From positions 1 through 64,000 of the forward strand of contig JAEWBS010000063.1 in NCBI GenBank assembly GCA_023391005.1: 64,000 nt of DNA. The letters are read 5' to 3'. The stretch is from Bacillota bacterium (GTDB lineage: Bacteria > Bacillota > Clostridia > Oscillospirales > Ruminococcaceae). The translations under genes were made by a program, and so were the position numbers. Position 1 is the stretch's first letter, and the number at the start of each line of letters is the position of its first letter. Positions 43,572 to 52,099 of this stretch are shown piece after piece. Below the pieces are notes generated by a model. That model did not search any database, was not told the origin of the DNA, and saw nothing but the letters and a program-made list of their open reading frames with translations.

Positions 43572-45203
43572 TCAATAAGAGGCCGTGTGGCTGATGCTGC
43601 GCAGAATAAGCTCCGCCGATTCCTTGTTTTCTTCTATATGCCGCTTGAGCTCCGGGAACACGGCGCGGTCGCCGGACAGAATCAGCTCATACAGACGACG
43701 GTGCTTTCCGAAGAATTCGGCGGCATAATGAATGCCGCTGTTGGCGGGATGCTGGAACGCCATAATCGCATACCAGACCTGAATACTGCTTTCCCATGCG
43801 TTGGATAAAAATAAATTGTCCGCGGAATCCACCAGATTTTTGTGAAATAGCACATCTAGGTCGTTCCAATTGGTATCAGTTGACTTATACCGATATTTTT
43901 GCTCGATGCTACCCAGCACCTGAACCAGCTTCGGATAGACCGTCTGCTTTTTTTCAAACAGCAGTTCTAAGGCACGGTTTTCAATCAGCCAGCGCACGTC
44001 ATATAAATCCTTGAGTTGCTTAGCCTTGAACTCGGCGACCCTTCGGCGTCCGTTTGGCAGTGTTTGCAGCAGCCCCTCGTTTGCGAGCATTTGCAGGGCG
44101 GACCGCACCGAGCTTCGGCTGACATCAAACTGCTGCGCAAGCTCTTTTTCAGATATCTTCTCGCCGGTCGCGTATTTTGATTTAATAATGTCAATCCGCA
44201 GCTGGTTTGCGATCTTTTCGGGTGTCGCGAGATAGCTCTGGCGTGCGCTGAGCCCCTTGACCACCGTGTCGTCAATGGGAATTTCGATCCGCTGCCGTAT
44301 CATGGCGTGCAGCTGCTCCTGCAGCCAGAGATTCGCGGGGATCGAAATCCCCTTTTCCGCACCGAGCTTGCAAATGTAATCACACAACACATCGGTTTCG
44401 AGCCGACGGTTCATCCAATAATCCTGAAGCATGGGAGCGCGGCTGTCGGGGGCAAGCCGCTTCAAGGCGTCGTCCGCCTGACGGATATCCGCTTCATACA
44501 TGGCCATTCCGCAGCTGCTTGCGAGCATAATCAGCTCTTGCTGGGCGGCATGCATGACCTCCATCGCCTTTTCGTTGCTGCGCAGCGCGCCGCAGGTCAA
44601 TTGATAGACGGTTCCGGTCTGACCGTATCCAACGCTGACGAGCATTTGCCGCCACTTAAAATATTCAATGCGCTCGGTTGCCACATGCTTGATATGACAT
44701 TTCTCAAAGAAGGCTTGCACTGCCTGACTCTCCGCTTTTAAAGAGCCGTCCGGCGTGCCGAAGCAAACGGTTCCGAGATCCTTGAGCGTGATGTAGCGGT
44801 CATTGCGGTCAATGTCGGCGTGCATCGCCACTGAATGTAGAACATGTTCCTTTCCAAACGCGCTTATCAGTTCTTTTTCGCTGGTAAGGCCGCTTGTAAA
44901 GGGCATAATCGTCGTGTTTTGTCCGACAATTTCACGCATGGACTCGATCGCCTCTTTGAGGCTGTACGATTTGACGCAGACCATAATCAGATCAAGCGGG
45001 ATATCTTTAAGCGAATCAATGGTACGGTAATTGATTCGCAGCGGCTTATCGTTAATCAGAATCGGGGCCCCCCAATAGGTTTCCAGATCGCGAATTACGC
45101 CGTATAAGACGACATCCGGCGCGTATTCGCAAATCTGCTTTGCAAAGCTCGCCCCGACGGCGCCCAGCCCGAGAATTGCCACGCGTTGAATTTTTTTCGT
45201 CAT
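43572..45203 (-). CDS. Fusion: ketopantoate-reductase-like enzyme plus GntR/FCD transcription factor
   Basis: 543 aa in one uninterrupted frame. Residues 1-315 are a PanE/ApbA-type reductase: NADPH loop ILGLGAVGASF (Gly12, 14, 17), ending with MLQDYWMNRRLETDVL and GISIPAN. Its usual active-site Asn and the Ser before MLQD are not conserved (VSVGYG; RAPMLQD). Residues 318-543 are a FadR-type GntR protein: winged helix ISEKELAQQFDVSRSSVRSA, then an FCD ligand domain with metal-site pattern DLDVLFHKN, GKHRRLYELI and LKRHIEEN. Start after GAAAGGACGGGCACCCC. Last gene of the third TRAP cluster and probably its regulator. Confidence 0.85.
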   Translation of the reverse strand: MTKKIQRVAILGLGAVGASFAKQICEYAPDVVLYGVIRDLETYWGAPILINDKPLRINYRTIDSLKDIPLDLIMVCVKSYSLKEAIESMREIVGQNTTIMPFTSGLTSEKELISAFGKEHVLHSVAMHADIDRNDRYITLKDLGTVCFGTPDGSLKAESQAVQAFFEKCHIKHVATERIEYFKWRQMLVSVGYGQTGTVYQLTCGALRSNEKAMEVMHAAQQELIMLASSCGMAMYEADIRQADDALKRLAPDSRAPMLQDYWMNRRLETDVLCDYICKLGAEKGISIPANLWLQEQLHAMIRQRIEIPIDDTVVKGLSARQSYLATPEKIANQLRIDIIKSKYATGEKISEKELAQQFDVSRSSVRSALQMLANEGLLQTLPNGRRRVAEFKAKQLKDLYDVRWLIENRALELLFEKKQTVYPKLVQVLGSIEQKYRYKSTDTNWNDLDVLFHKNLVDSADNLFLSNAWESSIQVWYAIMAFQHPANSGIHYAAEFFGKHRRLYELILSGDRAVFPELKRHIEENKESAELILRSISHTASY

Positions 45204-45345
45204 GGGGTGCCCGTCCTTTCAAAACACATCGCGCCCGCTACGTCGTCTCTTTCGGGCGTTTGGTCTTATATCTCTTTTAAAATAGCATATTTTCCCCGAT
45301 ATCTCAATCCGCTCTTTACTGAATGAGAAGGCGAAGCACCACAAT

Positions 45346-45382
45346 AAAGGGCAGCTTTGGCATCCTGCCAAGACCGCCCTTT
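45346..45382 (-). terminator. Terminator or attenuator between aldolase and fusion gene
   Basis: AAAGGGCAGCTTTGGCA pairs (with wobbles) with TGCCAAGACCGCCCTTT over a 3-nt loop. The T run on the minus strand is weak, so it may only partly separate the genes. Confidence 0.55.
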
Positions 45383-45410
45383 GTCGCGTTTATAGCCGGT
45401 CGCCGCGCCG

Positions 45411-46163
45411 TTATTCCAAAACGCGGCGCTTCATGTCCTGAATACCTTTTTTCAGCAGCCCGAGCTCACTGTCGCAGCTGAACAGCGTCATGCCCCGCCC
45501 GGCCCATTTTTGTAGAAAGACGGGATTGGAGGCGATGATACCGCAGGGTAGCCCGTTTGAATGCGCCGCGGCCAGTACCTTTCCGATCGCCGTATCCATC
45601 GGTTCGGTATCAAACTGGCCGAGCTGCCCCATGTCGCAGGCTAAATCGTTCGGGCCGATAAAAATGCCGTCCAGTCCTTTGACTGCCGCAATTTCGCCCG
45701 CGTTTTCCACACCCGTCAGGCTCTCAATCTGAACAAAGAGCATTACACGCCGATTTGCGGCTTGCGTGTAGGCGGTTAAATCTCCGGGTGCATAATTGCT
45801 GTGGGGCCGCATGGTCGAGATACCCCTGCGCCCTTCGGGCGCGTATTTTGCGAGCTCGACGAGCATGCGGGCCTGCGCCTGCGTTTCTAACATGGGTACG
45901 AGCAGACCGTCGACGCCCGCGTCGAGGTACTTTTGAACCGATTCTCGCGAGATGTGTGGAATCCTGACAATGGCAGGGAAGCCGATGCCGTTTGCGACGG
46001 CGGCGATCGCCGCCACCTGCGCATAATCGAAGCAGCCGTGCTCACAGTCAACAATCACAAAATCGATACCGCCGGCCTGCATGAGCCGAACCAAATTGGG
46101 CGCGGCAATTTCAGAAAGAAACATGCCCAGCACGGTTTCTCCGCCGCGGATTTTTTCCTTCAT
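45411..46163 (-). CDS. HpcH/HpaI-family class II aldolase
   Basis: 250 aa. Cleaves 4-hydroxy-2-oxo acids (often to pyruvate plus an aldehyde). Metal ligands Glu and Asp lie in VQIESLTGVEN and FIGPNDLACDMG; the catalytic His is in VDCEHG, and an Arg in IVRIPH contacts the oxo acid. Start after AAAGGAGAGAAAAATTAT and overlapping the kinase stop by 4 nt. Together they suggest uptake, phosphorylation and aldol cleavage of a sugar acid, similar to GarL-type routes. Confidence 0.88.
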   Translation of the reverse strand: MKEKIRGGETVLGMFLSEIAAPNLVRLMQAGGIDFVIVDCEHGCFDYAQVAAIAAVANGIGFPAIVRIPHISRESVQKYLDAGVDGLLVPMLETQAQARMLVELAKYAPEGRRGISTMRPHSNYAPGDLTAYTQAANRRVMLFVQIESLTGVENAGEIAAVKGLDGIFIGPNDLACDMGQLGQFDTEPMDTAIGKVLAAAHSNGLPCGIIASNPVFLQKWAGRGMTLFSCDSELGLLKKGIQDMKRRVLE

Positions 46164-47524
46164 ATAATTTTTCTCTCCTTTTCCTGCTTGCGGTACATGC
46201 AGCGCTTCGCCAGATGGAACATGCCGCTGTAGACCTCGTCCTTTGACGCGCTCACAACTCTGGAACAGCCCATTTCTTTTTGGATGGCGTTTTTAAGAAA
46301 GGGATTGTTCAGCACCGCGCCGCCCGAAAAAAACAGCGTGCCCTCAAACGGCCTGCCTTTGCAGATAATGTCCGCGAAGCGGCGGTATTGGCGGCCGTAA
46401 TCGATGGCGGTTGCGGCAATGACATGCTCAGGCGTATAGTTTACATGGTTGATATGCATAATCTTGCCGTCGGCCAACCGGTCGGGCAGCTCGTAAAAGC
46501 TGCAGTCCACCTCCAGCCCTTCGGTGCCGGACAAGATGCACCGGTTGTGTATCCGGCTCCAGATCTCCGCACGGTCGAGGGTGATTCCGAATATTTTCTC
46601 GCCTACCTGACGCAGATAGTCGATCTGCACATCAAAGTTTCTGCCGCCGGGCATCCGGGAGATGACGTAGCAATAATTGTTGTCGTAATAAGGACGAATT
46701 TCGTAATCGCCGGGCTCGTAGTCGTCCCGAATCATAATCAACTGCCCGCTCGTGCCGATGTTGATAATCATATCGCCCGATTTGGCCCCGGTTCCGTACA
46801 CGCTGGTCTGCACATCACCCAGATCGGGGTAGACCGGCAGCGTCAGGCTTTTGGTTTTATAGGTGCCACAGCAGACAATTTCAGAGGTGATCTCCGGCAG
46901 TTTTATAAAATCCATGCCGGTGCGCCGAAGAATATCGCTGTCCCAGCAGCCCTCATAAAGGTTGACAAATCCCAGCGGCGCCGCGTTTGTGATGTGGCAG
47001 ATGTTGTTGCCGGTCAGCTTTTCTATGACGTAAGAGCCCAGCGTATATACCCGGATATCCCCCTGCCTCGAGAGATCCTCCTCCTGAAAAAGGGTAAATA
47101 AATTGCACAGCGCCAGTGCGGGCTTAACCGGCACGCCCGTTCTGAGCATTACCTCGGGCGGCAGTAGCCGGGCCAGATCCTCCAGATAGCTTTGCCCCGT
47201 CGCGGGGTTTTGTTTGAGGCACCGGGTATCCTGCCAGGAGATATACGTGTCCTGAGCCCGTTCGGGGTGGTGCAGCACGCAGCCGTGCTGCTGCGTGGAA
47301 AAGAGAATGCCGCCGATATCCGCGGTGATCTCCGCGCATTTTTCAATAATGTTCTGAATAATCTCGACAATTTGCTGCGCGTTGATCTCAAAGCAATGCG
47401 GATCGGAATTCGGCAGCCGCTGCGGCGTGTGATATTTACTTGTAAAAATCACCTTGTCAAAGGTGAGGTCGTAAATGGCCGATTTTATAAAGGTGCTGCC
47501 GATATCAACTGCAATGAAGTTTAT
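46160..47524 (-). CDS. FGGY-family carbohydrate kinase with apparent ATA start
   Basis: 454 aa if started at ATA 47524. The first phosphate loop (NFIAVDIGSTFIKSAIYD) lies upstream of the first usual start codon (GTG at 47452), so the true N-terminus must be further up. There, GGAGGG is followed after 7 nt by ATA-AAC-TTC; no ATG/GTG/TTG is in frame. An out-of-frame ATG between them makes a 8-codon peptide. Other blocks: QQHGCVLHH, SWQDTRC, INIGTSGQL and LFFSGGAVLNNPFLKNAI (the second ATP motif). Sugar probably a ketose or sugar acid. Either a rare start or a point mutation of ATG. Confidence 0.8.
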   Translation of the reverse strand: MNFIAVDIGSTFIKSAIYDLTFDKVIFTSKYHTPQRLPNSDPHCFEINAQQIVEIIQNIIEKCAEITADIGGILFSTQQHGCVLHHPERAQDTYISWQDTRCLKQNPATGQSYLEDLARLLPPEVMLRTGVPVKPALALCNLFTLFQEEDLSRQGDIRVYTLGSYVIEKLTGNNICHITNAAPLGFVNLYEGCWDSDILRRTGMDFIKLPEITSEIVCCGTYKTKSLTLPVYPDLGDVQTSVYGTGAKSGDMIINIGTSGQLIMIRDDYEPGDYEIRPYYDNNYCYVISRMPGGRNFDVQIDYLRQVGEKIFGITLDRAEIWSRIHNRCILSGTEGLEVDCSFYELPDRLADGKIMHINHVNYTPEHVIAATAIDYGRQYRRFADIICKGRPFEGTLFFSGGAVLNNPFLKNAIQKEMGCSRVVSASKDEVYSGMFHLAKRCMYRKQEKERKII

Positions 47525-47560
47525 AGGTCATCCCTCCAAAAGCTTAAATTATGCACCGGC

Positions 47561-48856
47561 TCAACCCATCAGAAGATTGGGCAGCCAGGTGACGAGGCCG
47601 GGAACGAACCATAAAAGAACGACCTCACTCATTAGCAGAATAATCCATGGCACAAGTCTGCGGCTGATGCGTTCCATGCTCAGGTTCTGAAGACTGCAGG
47701 TGGTCATCAGCACGACGCCGACGGGCGGCGTAATATTGCCGATCATGGCGATAATGATGATACAGATGCCGACATGGATGGGGTCAAAGCCCGAGGCGTC
47801 AATCAAGGGCAGCAGCATCGGCACAAAAACCATGATGTTTACGTTCGGGTCGCTTAGAGCGCCCAGAATCAAGAACAATACGGTGATACACAACGCAACA
47901 AGAAACTTGTTGTTGCCCGCAAAGCTGAAAAACAGGTTGTAAAGCTTATCCTGCAAATTTTCGGCGGTTAAAACGAAGCTGAAGCATTTAGAGGCCGGAA
48001 TAATCAGCAGTACCGAACCGCTGGCGATAAAGACGCTTTTTAGGCTTTCGATAAAATCCTTGAACTTCATGGTGCGATAACCGACAACGCCCAAAAGCAA
48101 AGCGTAAAGCACCGCGACCGCCGCCGCCTCGGTGGTTGTGACAACGCCCAGATAGATGCCGCCCAGCAAAATGACCGGTGTCAGCAGCGGGAAGATGCAG
48201 GCGAGAAAGGAATTCAGCAAATGGGTCAGGTAGTGCCGCCACCCGAGCCATTGCAGGCAGGGGCCGTTGTGGCGTTTTGACCAGACATAGACATAGACGA
48301 TCATAAAAAGGCCCATCAGAAAGCCGGGAATGACGCCGCCGAACAGCAGCTTTCCGACCGAGACGTTGGCCACCATGGCATAAATAACCGCGGGAATACT
48401 GGGCGGAATAATGGGGCCCACGGTGGAGGAGGCGATGGTGGTGCAGGCGCTGAACTCTTTGTCAAAGCCCTCGTCCACCATGGCCTGATAGGCCAGATTG
48501 CCGATACCGCCCGCGTCGGCCACGGCGGAACCGGACATACCCGCAAAGATAATCGACGTGGTGATGTTCACATGGCCCATGCCGCCGGGGATGTAGCCCA
48601 CAAGATTTCGGCAGAAGCCGAAAATGCGATCCGATACCGATGTGCGGTTCATAACCTCCGCGGTCAGAATAAAGAGCGGAATCGCGATCAACGCAAAGCT
48701 GTTGAGGCCGGTAAACATTCTCGTTCCCATAACCGAAAGGCTGATGCCGCCGTTCATTGCGTATAAAAAGGAGGAGGTAATCATCGCGGCGGCTATGGGC
48801 ATACCCAACAGAAAAAGCAGGATAAAGCTGACGATAAACAAAACAAACGGGCTCAT
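47561..48856 (-). CDS. TRAP transporter large permease (DctM type)
   Basis: 431 aa with about 12 membrane segments. Contains GMSGSAVADAGGIGNLAYQA, then VGPIIPPSIPAVIYAMVA and GNITPPVGVVLMTTCSL. Its ATG overlaps the stop of dctQ by 4 nt; the kinase start lies 37 nt downstream. Confidence 0.93.
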   Translation of the reverse strand: MSPFVLFIVSFILLFLLGMPIAAAMITSSFLYAMNGGISLSVMGTRMFTGLNSFALIAIPLFILTAEVMNRTSVSDRIFGFCRNLVGYIPGGMGHVNITTSIIFAGMSGSAVADAGGIGNLAYQAMVDEGFDKEFSACTTIASSTVGPIIPPSIPAVIYAMVANVSVGKLLFGGVIPGFLMGLFMIVYVYVWSKRHNGPCLQWLGWRHYLTHLLNSFLACIFPLLTPVILLGGIYLGVVTTTEAAAVAVLYALLLGVVGYRTMKFKDFIESLKSVFIASGSVLLIIPASKCFSFVLTAENLQDKLYNLFFSFAGNNKFLVALCITVLFLILGALSDPNVNIMVFVPMLLPLIDASGFDPIHVGICIIIIAMIGNITPPVGVVLMTTCSLQNLSMERISRRLVPWIILLMSEVVLLWFVPGLVTWLPNLLMG

Positions 48857-49365
48857 TTAGTTCCCTCCGTCTCCTGATGCTCAATCCAAACCTGACGGAT
48901 GTCCCGAATGGTATTGAACGTGATATGGTAGCACATAAGTACAAAAGAGATCGGTAGAATCACGTAGGCGTATTTTAGCGGAAAGCGCATGACATTGGCG
49001 ATGGGCAGCGTGTTCATCAGTCGGCCGAGCGGCGGCAGGTAGAGGATAAACATCGCGACCATAATGCCGTTCATGACGACCCGCAGCCCAAGCTGTACCG
49101 CCGCCGGAAACAGGTTGACGATAGCGGTGATATTCAGATGGGACTGGTTGCTCATGGCGTAGGCGGCCGAAAGAAAGCCAAACCACACAAAGAGGAAGCC
49201 GTTGAGCTCATCCGACCAGTTTAAGCCGCTGCTGAAAAGATATCGAAGCGCCGCGTTGGCAATCATAACAAAAAACAAAGCTGCCAGCGCCAAACAGCCC
49301 AGAAATTTCTCGAATTTTTGAAGAGCAGCGTTTATAGCAGAAAGGCCCCCGTAGACTTGTTTCAT
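48853..49365 (-). CDS. TRAP transporter small permease (DctQ type)
   Basis: 170 aa, four membrane segments, with LNWSDELNGFLFVWFGFLSA, the standard charged loop after the second helix. Start follows AAAGGAGTTTTTCA. Coupled to the large permease by overlap. Confidence 0.9.
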   Translation of the reverse strand: MKQVYGGLSAINAALQKFEKFLGCLALAALFFVMIANAALRYLFSSGLNWSDELNGFLFVWFGFLSAAYAMSNQSHLNITAIVNLFPAAVQLGLRVVMNGIMVAMFILYLPPLGRLMNTLPIANVMRFPLKYAYVILPISFVLMCYHITFNTIRDIRQVWIEHQETEGTK

Positions 49366-49452
49366 TGAAAAACTCCTTTACTGCAAATGCGGCCCGCAAT
49401 TCTTCACGGTGCCATGAAGCCTTGCGGGCCCGCATTTTGCCTGATGATATGC

Positions 49453-50469
49453 TTATGCCATGGCCTGAATCTGGTTGTACCAATCCTTCCAAGCGGGATA
49501 CTTTTCCACAACCTTCGCCGCGTTTTCGCGGAAGGGCGTCGTATCGACGTCTTCAATAATGGTCATACCGTTATCGACACAGATCTGGAACAGCGCATCC
49601 TCGTTCTTGACCGTCAGCTCGTCAACGCGGTTGCCCATTTCGGTAAAGACCTCCTGAAAAATGGCTTGATCCTCGGGGGACAGCGAATTCCATAGCTCCA
49701 GATTGATAATATTGGAGGAGCACGCCAGCATGTGCTGGGTCTTCATCAGATATTTCTGAACCTCGTAGAACTTCATCGTGACAATCTGCGTGGCGGGGTT
49801 CTCTTGGCAGTCGGCGACGCCGGTGGAAAGGCTCATATAAACGTCTTCGATCGGGATGGATGTGATGGCGACATTGAAGACGTCGGCCAGCGTCGAATAG
49901 GGGGCAAAGTTTACGCAGCGCAGGGTGAGACCGTTAAAATCCTTTAACGTGCGGATTTCCTTGTTTGCGGTTAGGTGACGGAAGCCGAAATTATACATAT
50001 TCAGCTGCTTGACGCCGCCGACGGCATCGCTGATCTCCGAGCGGATGGTGGCGCTCAGGTCGCTGTTTTTAAAGGCGGCCCAATGATCATAGCTCTGGAA
50101 CGCGTAAGGCGCAAACAGCACGCCGGCCGATTCCAACCAGTCGGAGGCACTGTCGAGACAGGCGATATCCAGATCGCCCATCTGGCAGGCGGTGATGCTG
50201 TCGCTGTAGTTGGCATATGTACCGTTGGGGAAAATCTTCATGCCGTAACGACCGTCGGTTTTTTCGTACAAGGCGTCGGCGGCCTCGTTAAACGCGTCAA
50301 ACACCGGATGTCCGTTGGTGAAAACGTGGGAAGCCTTGAGCCATTTCGTATCCTGCGCGGTCGAGCCCGCGGACGCGCTTTGGGGAGCGGCGCCGGACTG
50401 AGATTGGTTGCATGCGGCTAAGCTTAAAATCATGGTGATGCCAAGAATCGCGGCAAAAATTTTCCTCAT
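49453..50469 (-). CDS. TRAP solute-binding lipoprotein (DctP type)
   Basis: 338 aa. Lipoprotein signal MRKIFAAILGITMILSLAAC (Cys20). The DctP domain has KASHVFTNGHPVFDAFNEAA, the carboxylate-binding Arg in LTLRCVNFAPYSTL, and STGVADCQENPATQIV. It is the first gene after a clear promoter at 50550-50523, so it is the most expressed of the cluster. Ligand: an organic or sugar acid, consistent with the kinase and aldolase that follow. Confidence 0.93.
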   Translation of the reverse strand: MRKIFAAILGITMILSLAACNQSQSGAAPQSASAGSTAQDTKWLKASHVFTNGHPVFDAFNEAADALYEKTDGRYGMKIFPNGTYANYSDSITACQMGDLDIACLDSASDWLESAGVLFAPYAFQSYDHWAAFKNSDLSATIRSEISDAVGGVKQLNMYNFGFRHLTANKEIRTLKDFNGLTLRCVNFAPYSTLADVFNVAITSIPIEDVYMSLSTGVADCQENPATQIVTMKFYEVQKYLMKTQHMLACSSNIINLELWNSLSPEDQAIFQEVFTEMGNRVDELTVKNEDALFQICVDNGMTIIEDVDTTPFRENAAKVVEKYPAWKDWYNQIQAMA

Positions 50470-50522
50470 TTCTTATACCTCTTTCTCTCTGCGTATGTTT
50501 TAAGCGAATGGCTGATAAGTAA

Positions 50523-50574
50523 ATTATAAATCCAAAAAACAAAGAGTCAACATATCTAGTAAAATGTCGACATT
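50523..50574 (-). promoter_or_regulatory. Promoter and palindromic operator of the third TRAP operon
   Basis: On the minus strand: TTGACT (50550-50545), 16-nt spacer, TATAAT (50528-50523). A perfect palindrome AATGTCGACATT (50563-50574) sits 12 bp before the -35; its TGT-CG-ACA core resembles FadR/GntR-type operators, so the fusion regulator may bind here. Confidence 0.75.
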
Positions 50575-50811
50575 ATAGAATTAACAAATATGCAATAAAA
50601 TCATTATCGTATATTGATAATATATGTAATAAACTAACAATATCAGGCGCGAGTAGCGCTCTTTCAGGGTTTTACGTGTGAGACGTGTAGACAAATGCCG
50701 GGATCAAGAAAGAATTATTTGACGGGCAAGAACTGATAGAGTTTAGAATCAGCAAGCAAATTCAAAGCTATTTATTTTGGGAAGAAGAGGACAATGACGT
50801 AGAATTGATTT

Positions 50812-50868
50812 GGTCTTCAAATTTTGAACAGTCCAACTAAACTGAACAAAATTTGAAGACCTTTTCTT
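50812..50868 (+). terminator. Terminator hairpin after an orphan coding tract
   Basis: GGTCTTCAAATTTTG / CAAAATTTGAAGACC with an inner ACAGT/ACTG pairing and TTTTCTTT after it. Confidence 0.75.
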
Positions 50869-50971
50869 TACCCTAAAGCCTTTGTTATGAGGTTTTAGGT
50901 TATATATTTAAATATCCAATTTCCTTTTCCTAAAAATGTTGGGATTAAAGTTTGATCTTGTTGTAGAATTG

Positions 50972-51006
50972 AAAAGTGCGTTTCCGTGGGGCGGAAACGC
51001 ACTTTT
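50972..51006. terminator. Bidirectional terminator
   Basis: AAAAGTGCGTTTCCG / CGGAAACGCACTTTT, 15 bp, 5-nt loop. Confidence 0.85.
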
Positions 51007-51236
51007 ATATATATTGGTTATTCAACGGCGCGGAGTAGCACTGCCGATACTAAATTCTTTGACGGCCTGATTAACAGCCTAATTTAGACATGTTTCACTG
51101 CCGCCATTTTGGGCTGCTTATCCTAGACCGTCCTTTTACTATAACACTTCCAGTAAGGCTTTTTATTCTTTACGCGCTATCTTAAATACACAGAGTCGGC
51201 GGGCCCGTTTTTGAGTATTTAAAATTCAATATCCTG

Positions 51237-52073
51237 TTAGGCCTGCTGCAAAACCGCTTCTTCAATCATATGAGCGACCGCGTCCTCCCAATATGCGCCG
51301 ACAACGATATCGGCGACGGCCTTGGCTTGCGGTACGGCATTTTCCATCGCCGCGCCGATACCGGCCAGCTCGAGCATGGCACAGTCGTTGCGCTCGTCGC
51401 CAAATGCCATGACCTGTGCGGGATCAATCTTCAGATAGTCGCACAAAAACCGCAGCGCTTCTCCCTTGGTGGCGCGGCGATGGGTGATCTCAAGATTGCC
51501 CGGCAGCGAGCAGGCCACCGCAATATCAGGGAATTCCTCTGAGAGCTCGAGCATCATTCGGTCGCGCAGCGCGATATCCTTAAAAAAGCTCTGTATCTTC
51601 TGCACCGGCTTGCCCAGTGCGAGAATATACTGCGGCAGATTCTCCACCGGCTGGCGCGTTTCGAGAATGATCTGTCGCGCGTTAAGGTCGGAGACCCATT
51701 CCTCGACACGGCTGTGATAATACGCGTCCATATAGCCGCAGTTGTCGTCCACAAAACAGTCGATGGTGGCGGGCAGCGCGCTCAGCCGCGCGAAGATGCG
51801 GCCGGCCACCTCTACAGGTAGCTCGGCGCGGTACAGGACCTTTTGCTCGGCGCAGTCGTACACCTGCGCGCCGTTCATCAAAATGGCGTACCGTATGAAC
51901 GGCAGGCGGCGCAGAGAAGCGGGCATCGCCCCGTAAAACCGTCCGGTGGCGGGAACGATGACGACGCCGCGCTCGGCGGCCCGCGTTAGAACCTGTTCGG
52001 TATAACTGCTGATCTGCCGGTCGTGTCCAAGCAGGGTGCCGTCCAGATCGCTTAAAATCATCTTAATATCCAC
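51237..52073 (-). CDS. Cof-type HAD-IIB phosphatase
   Basis: 278 aa from GTG 52073, chosen for the AAAGGATACAGC before it. HAD motif I is LSDLDGTLLG (two Asp), motif II PATGR, motif III Lys in RATKGEAL, motif IV FGDERNDCAML. The C2B cap places it with Cof/YidA sugar-phosphate phosphatases. It follows gnd by 27 nt and is co-transcribed; probable role is removal of excess sugar phosphates. Confidence 0.88.
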   Translation of the reverse strand: MDIKMILSDLDGTLLGHDRQISSYTEQVLTRAAERGVVIVPATGRFYGAMPASLRRLPFIRYAILMNGAQVYDCAEQKVLYRAELPVEVAGRIFARLSALPATIDCFVDDNCGYMDAYYHSRVEEWVSDLNARQIILETRQPVENLPQYILALGKPVQKIQSFFKDIALRDRMMLELSEEFPDIAVACSLPGNLEITHRRATKGEALRFLCDYLKIDPAQVMAFGDERNDCAMLELAGIGAAMENAVPQAKAVADIVVGAYWEDAVAHMIEEAVLQQA

Positions 52074-52099
52074 GCTGTATCCTTTCAAAAACAGTGTAT

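Larger units (their letters stand above)
50575..51236. other. Intergenic region with orphan coding tract and two terminators
   Basis: A 47-codon plus-strand frame (about 50696-50839) ends FWEEEDNDVELIWSSNFEQSN, with no start or ribosome site, right in front of a terminator; it may be the tail of a lost gene. The rest to 51236 holds two terminators and nothing else supported. Confidence 0.4.
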
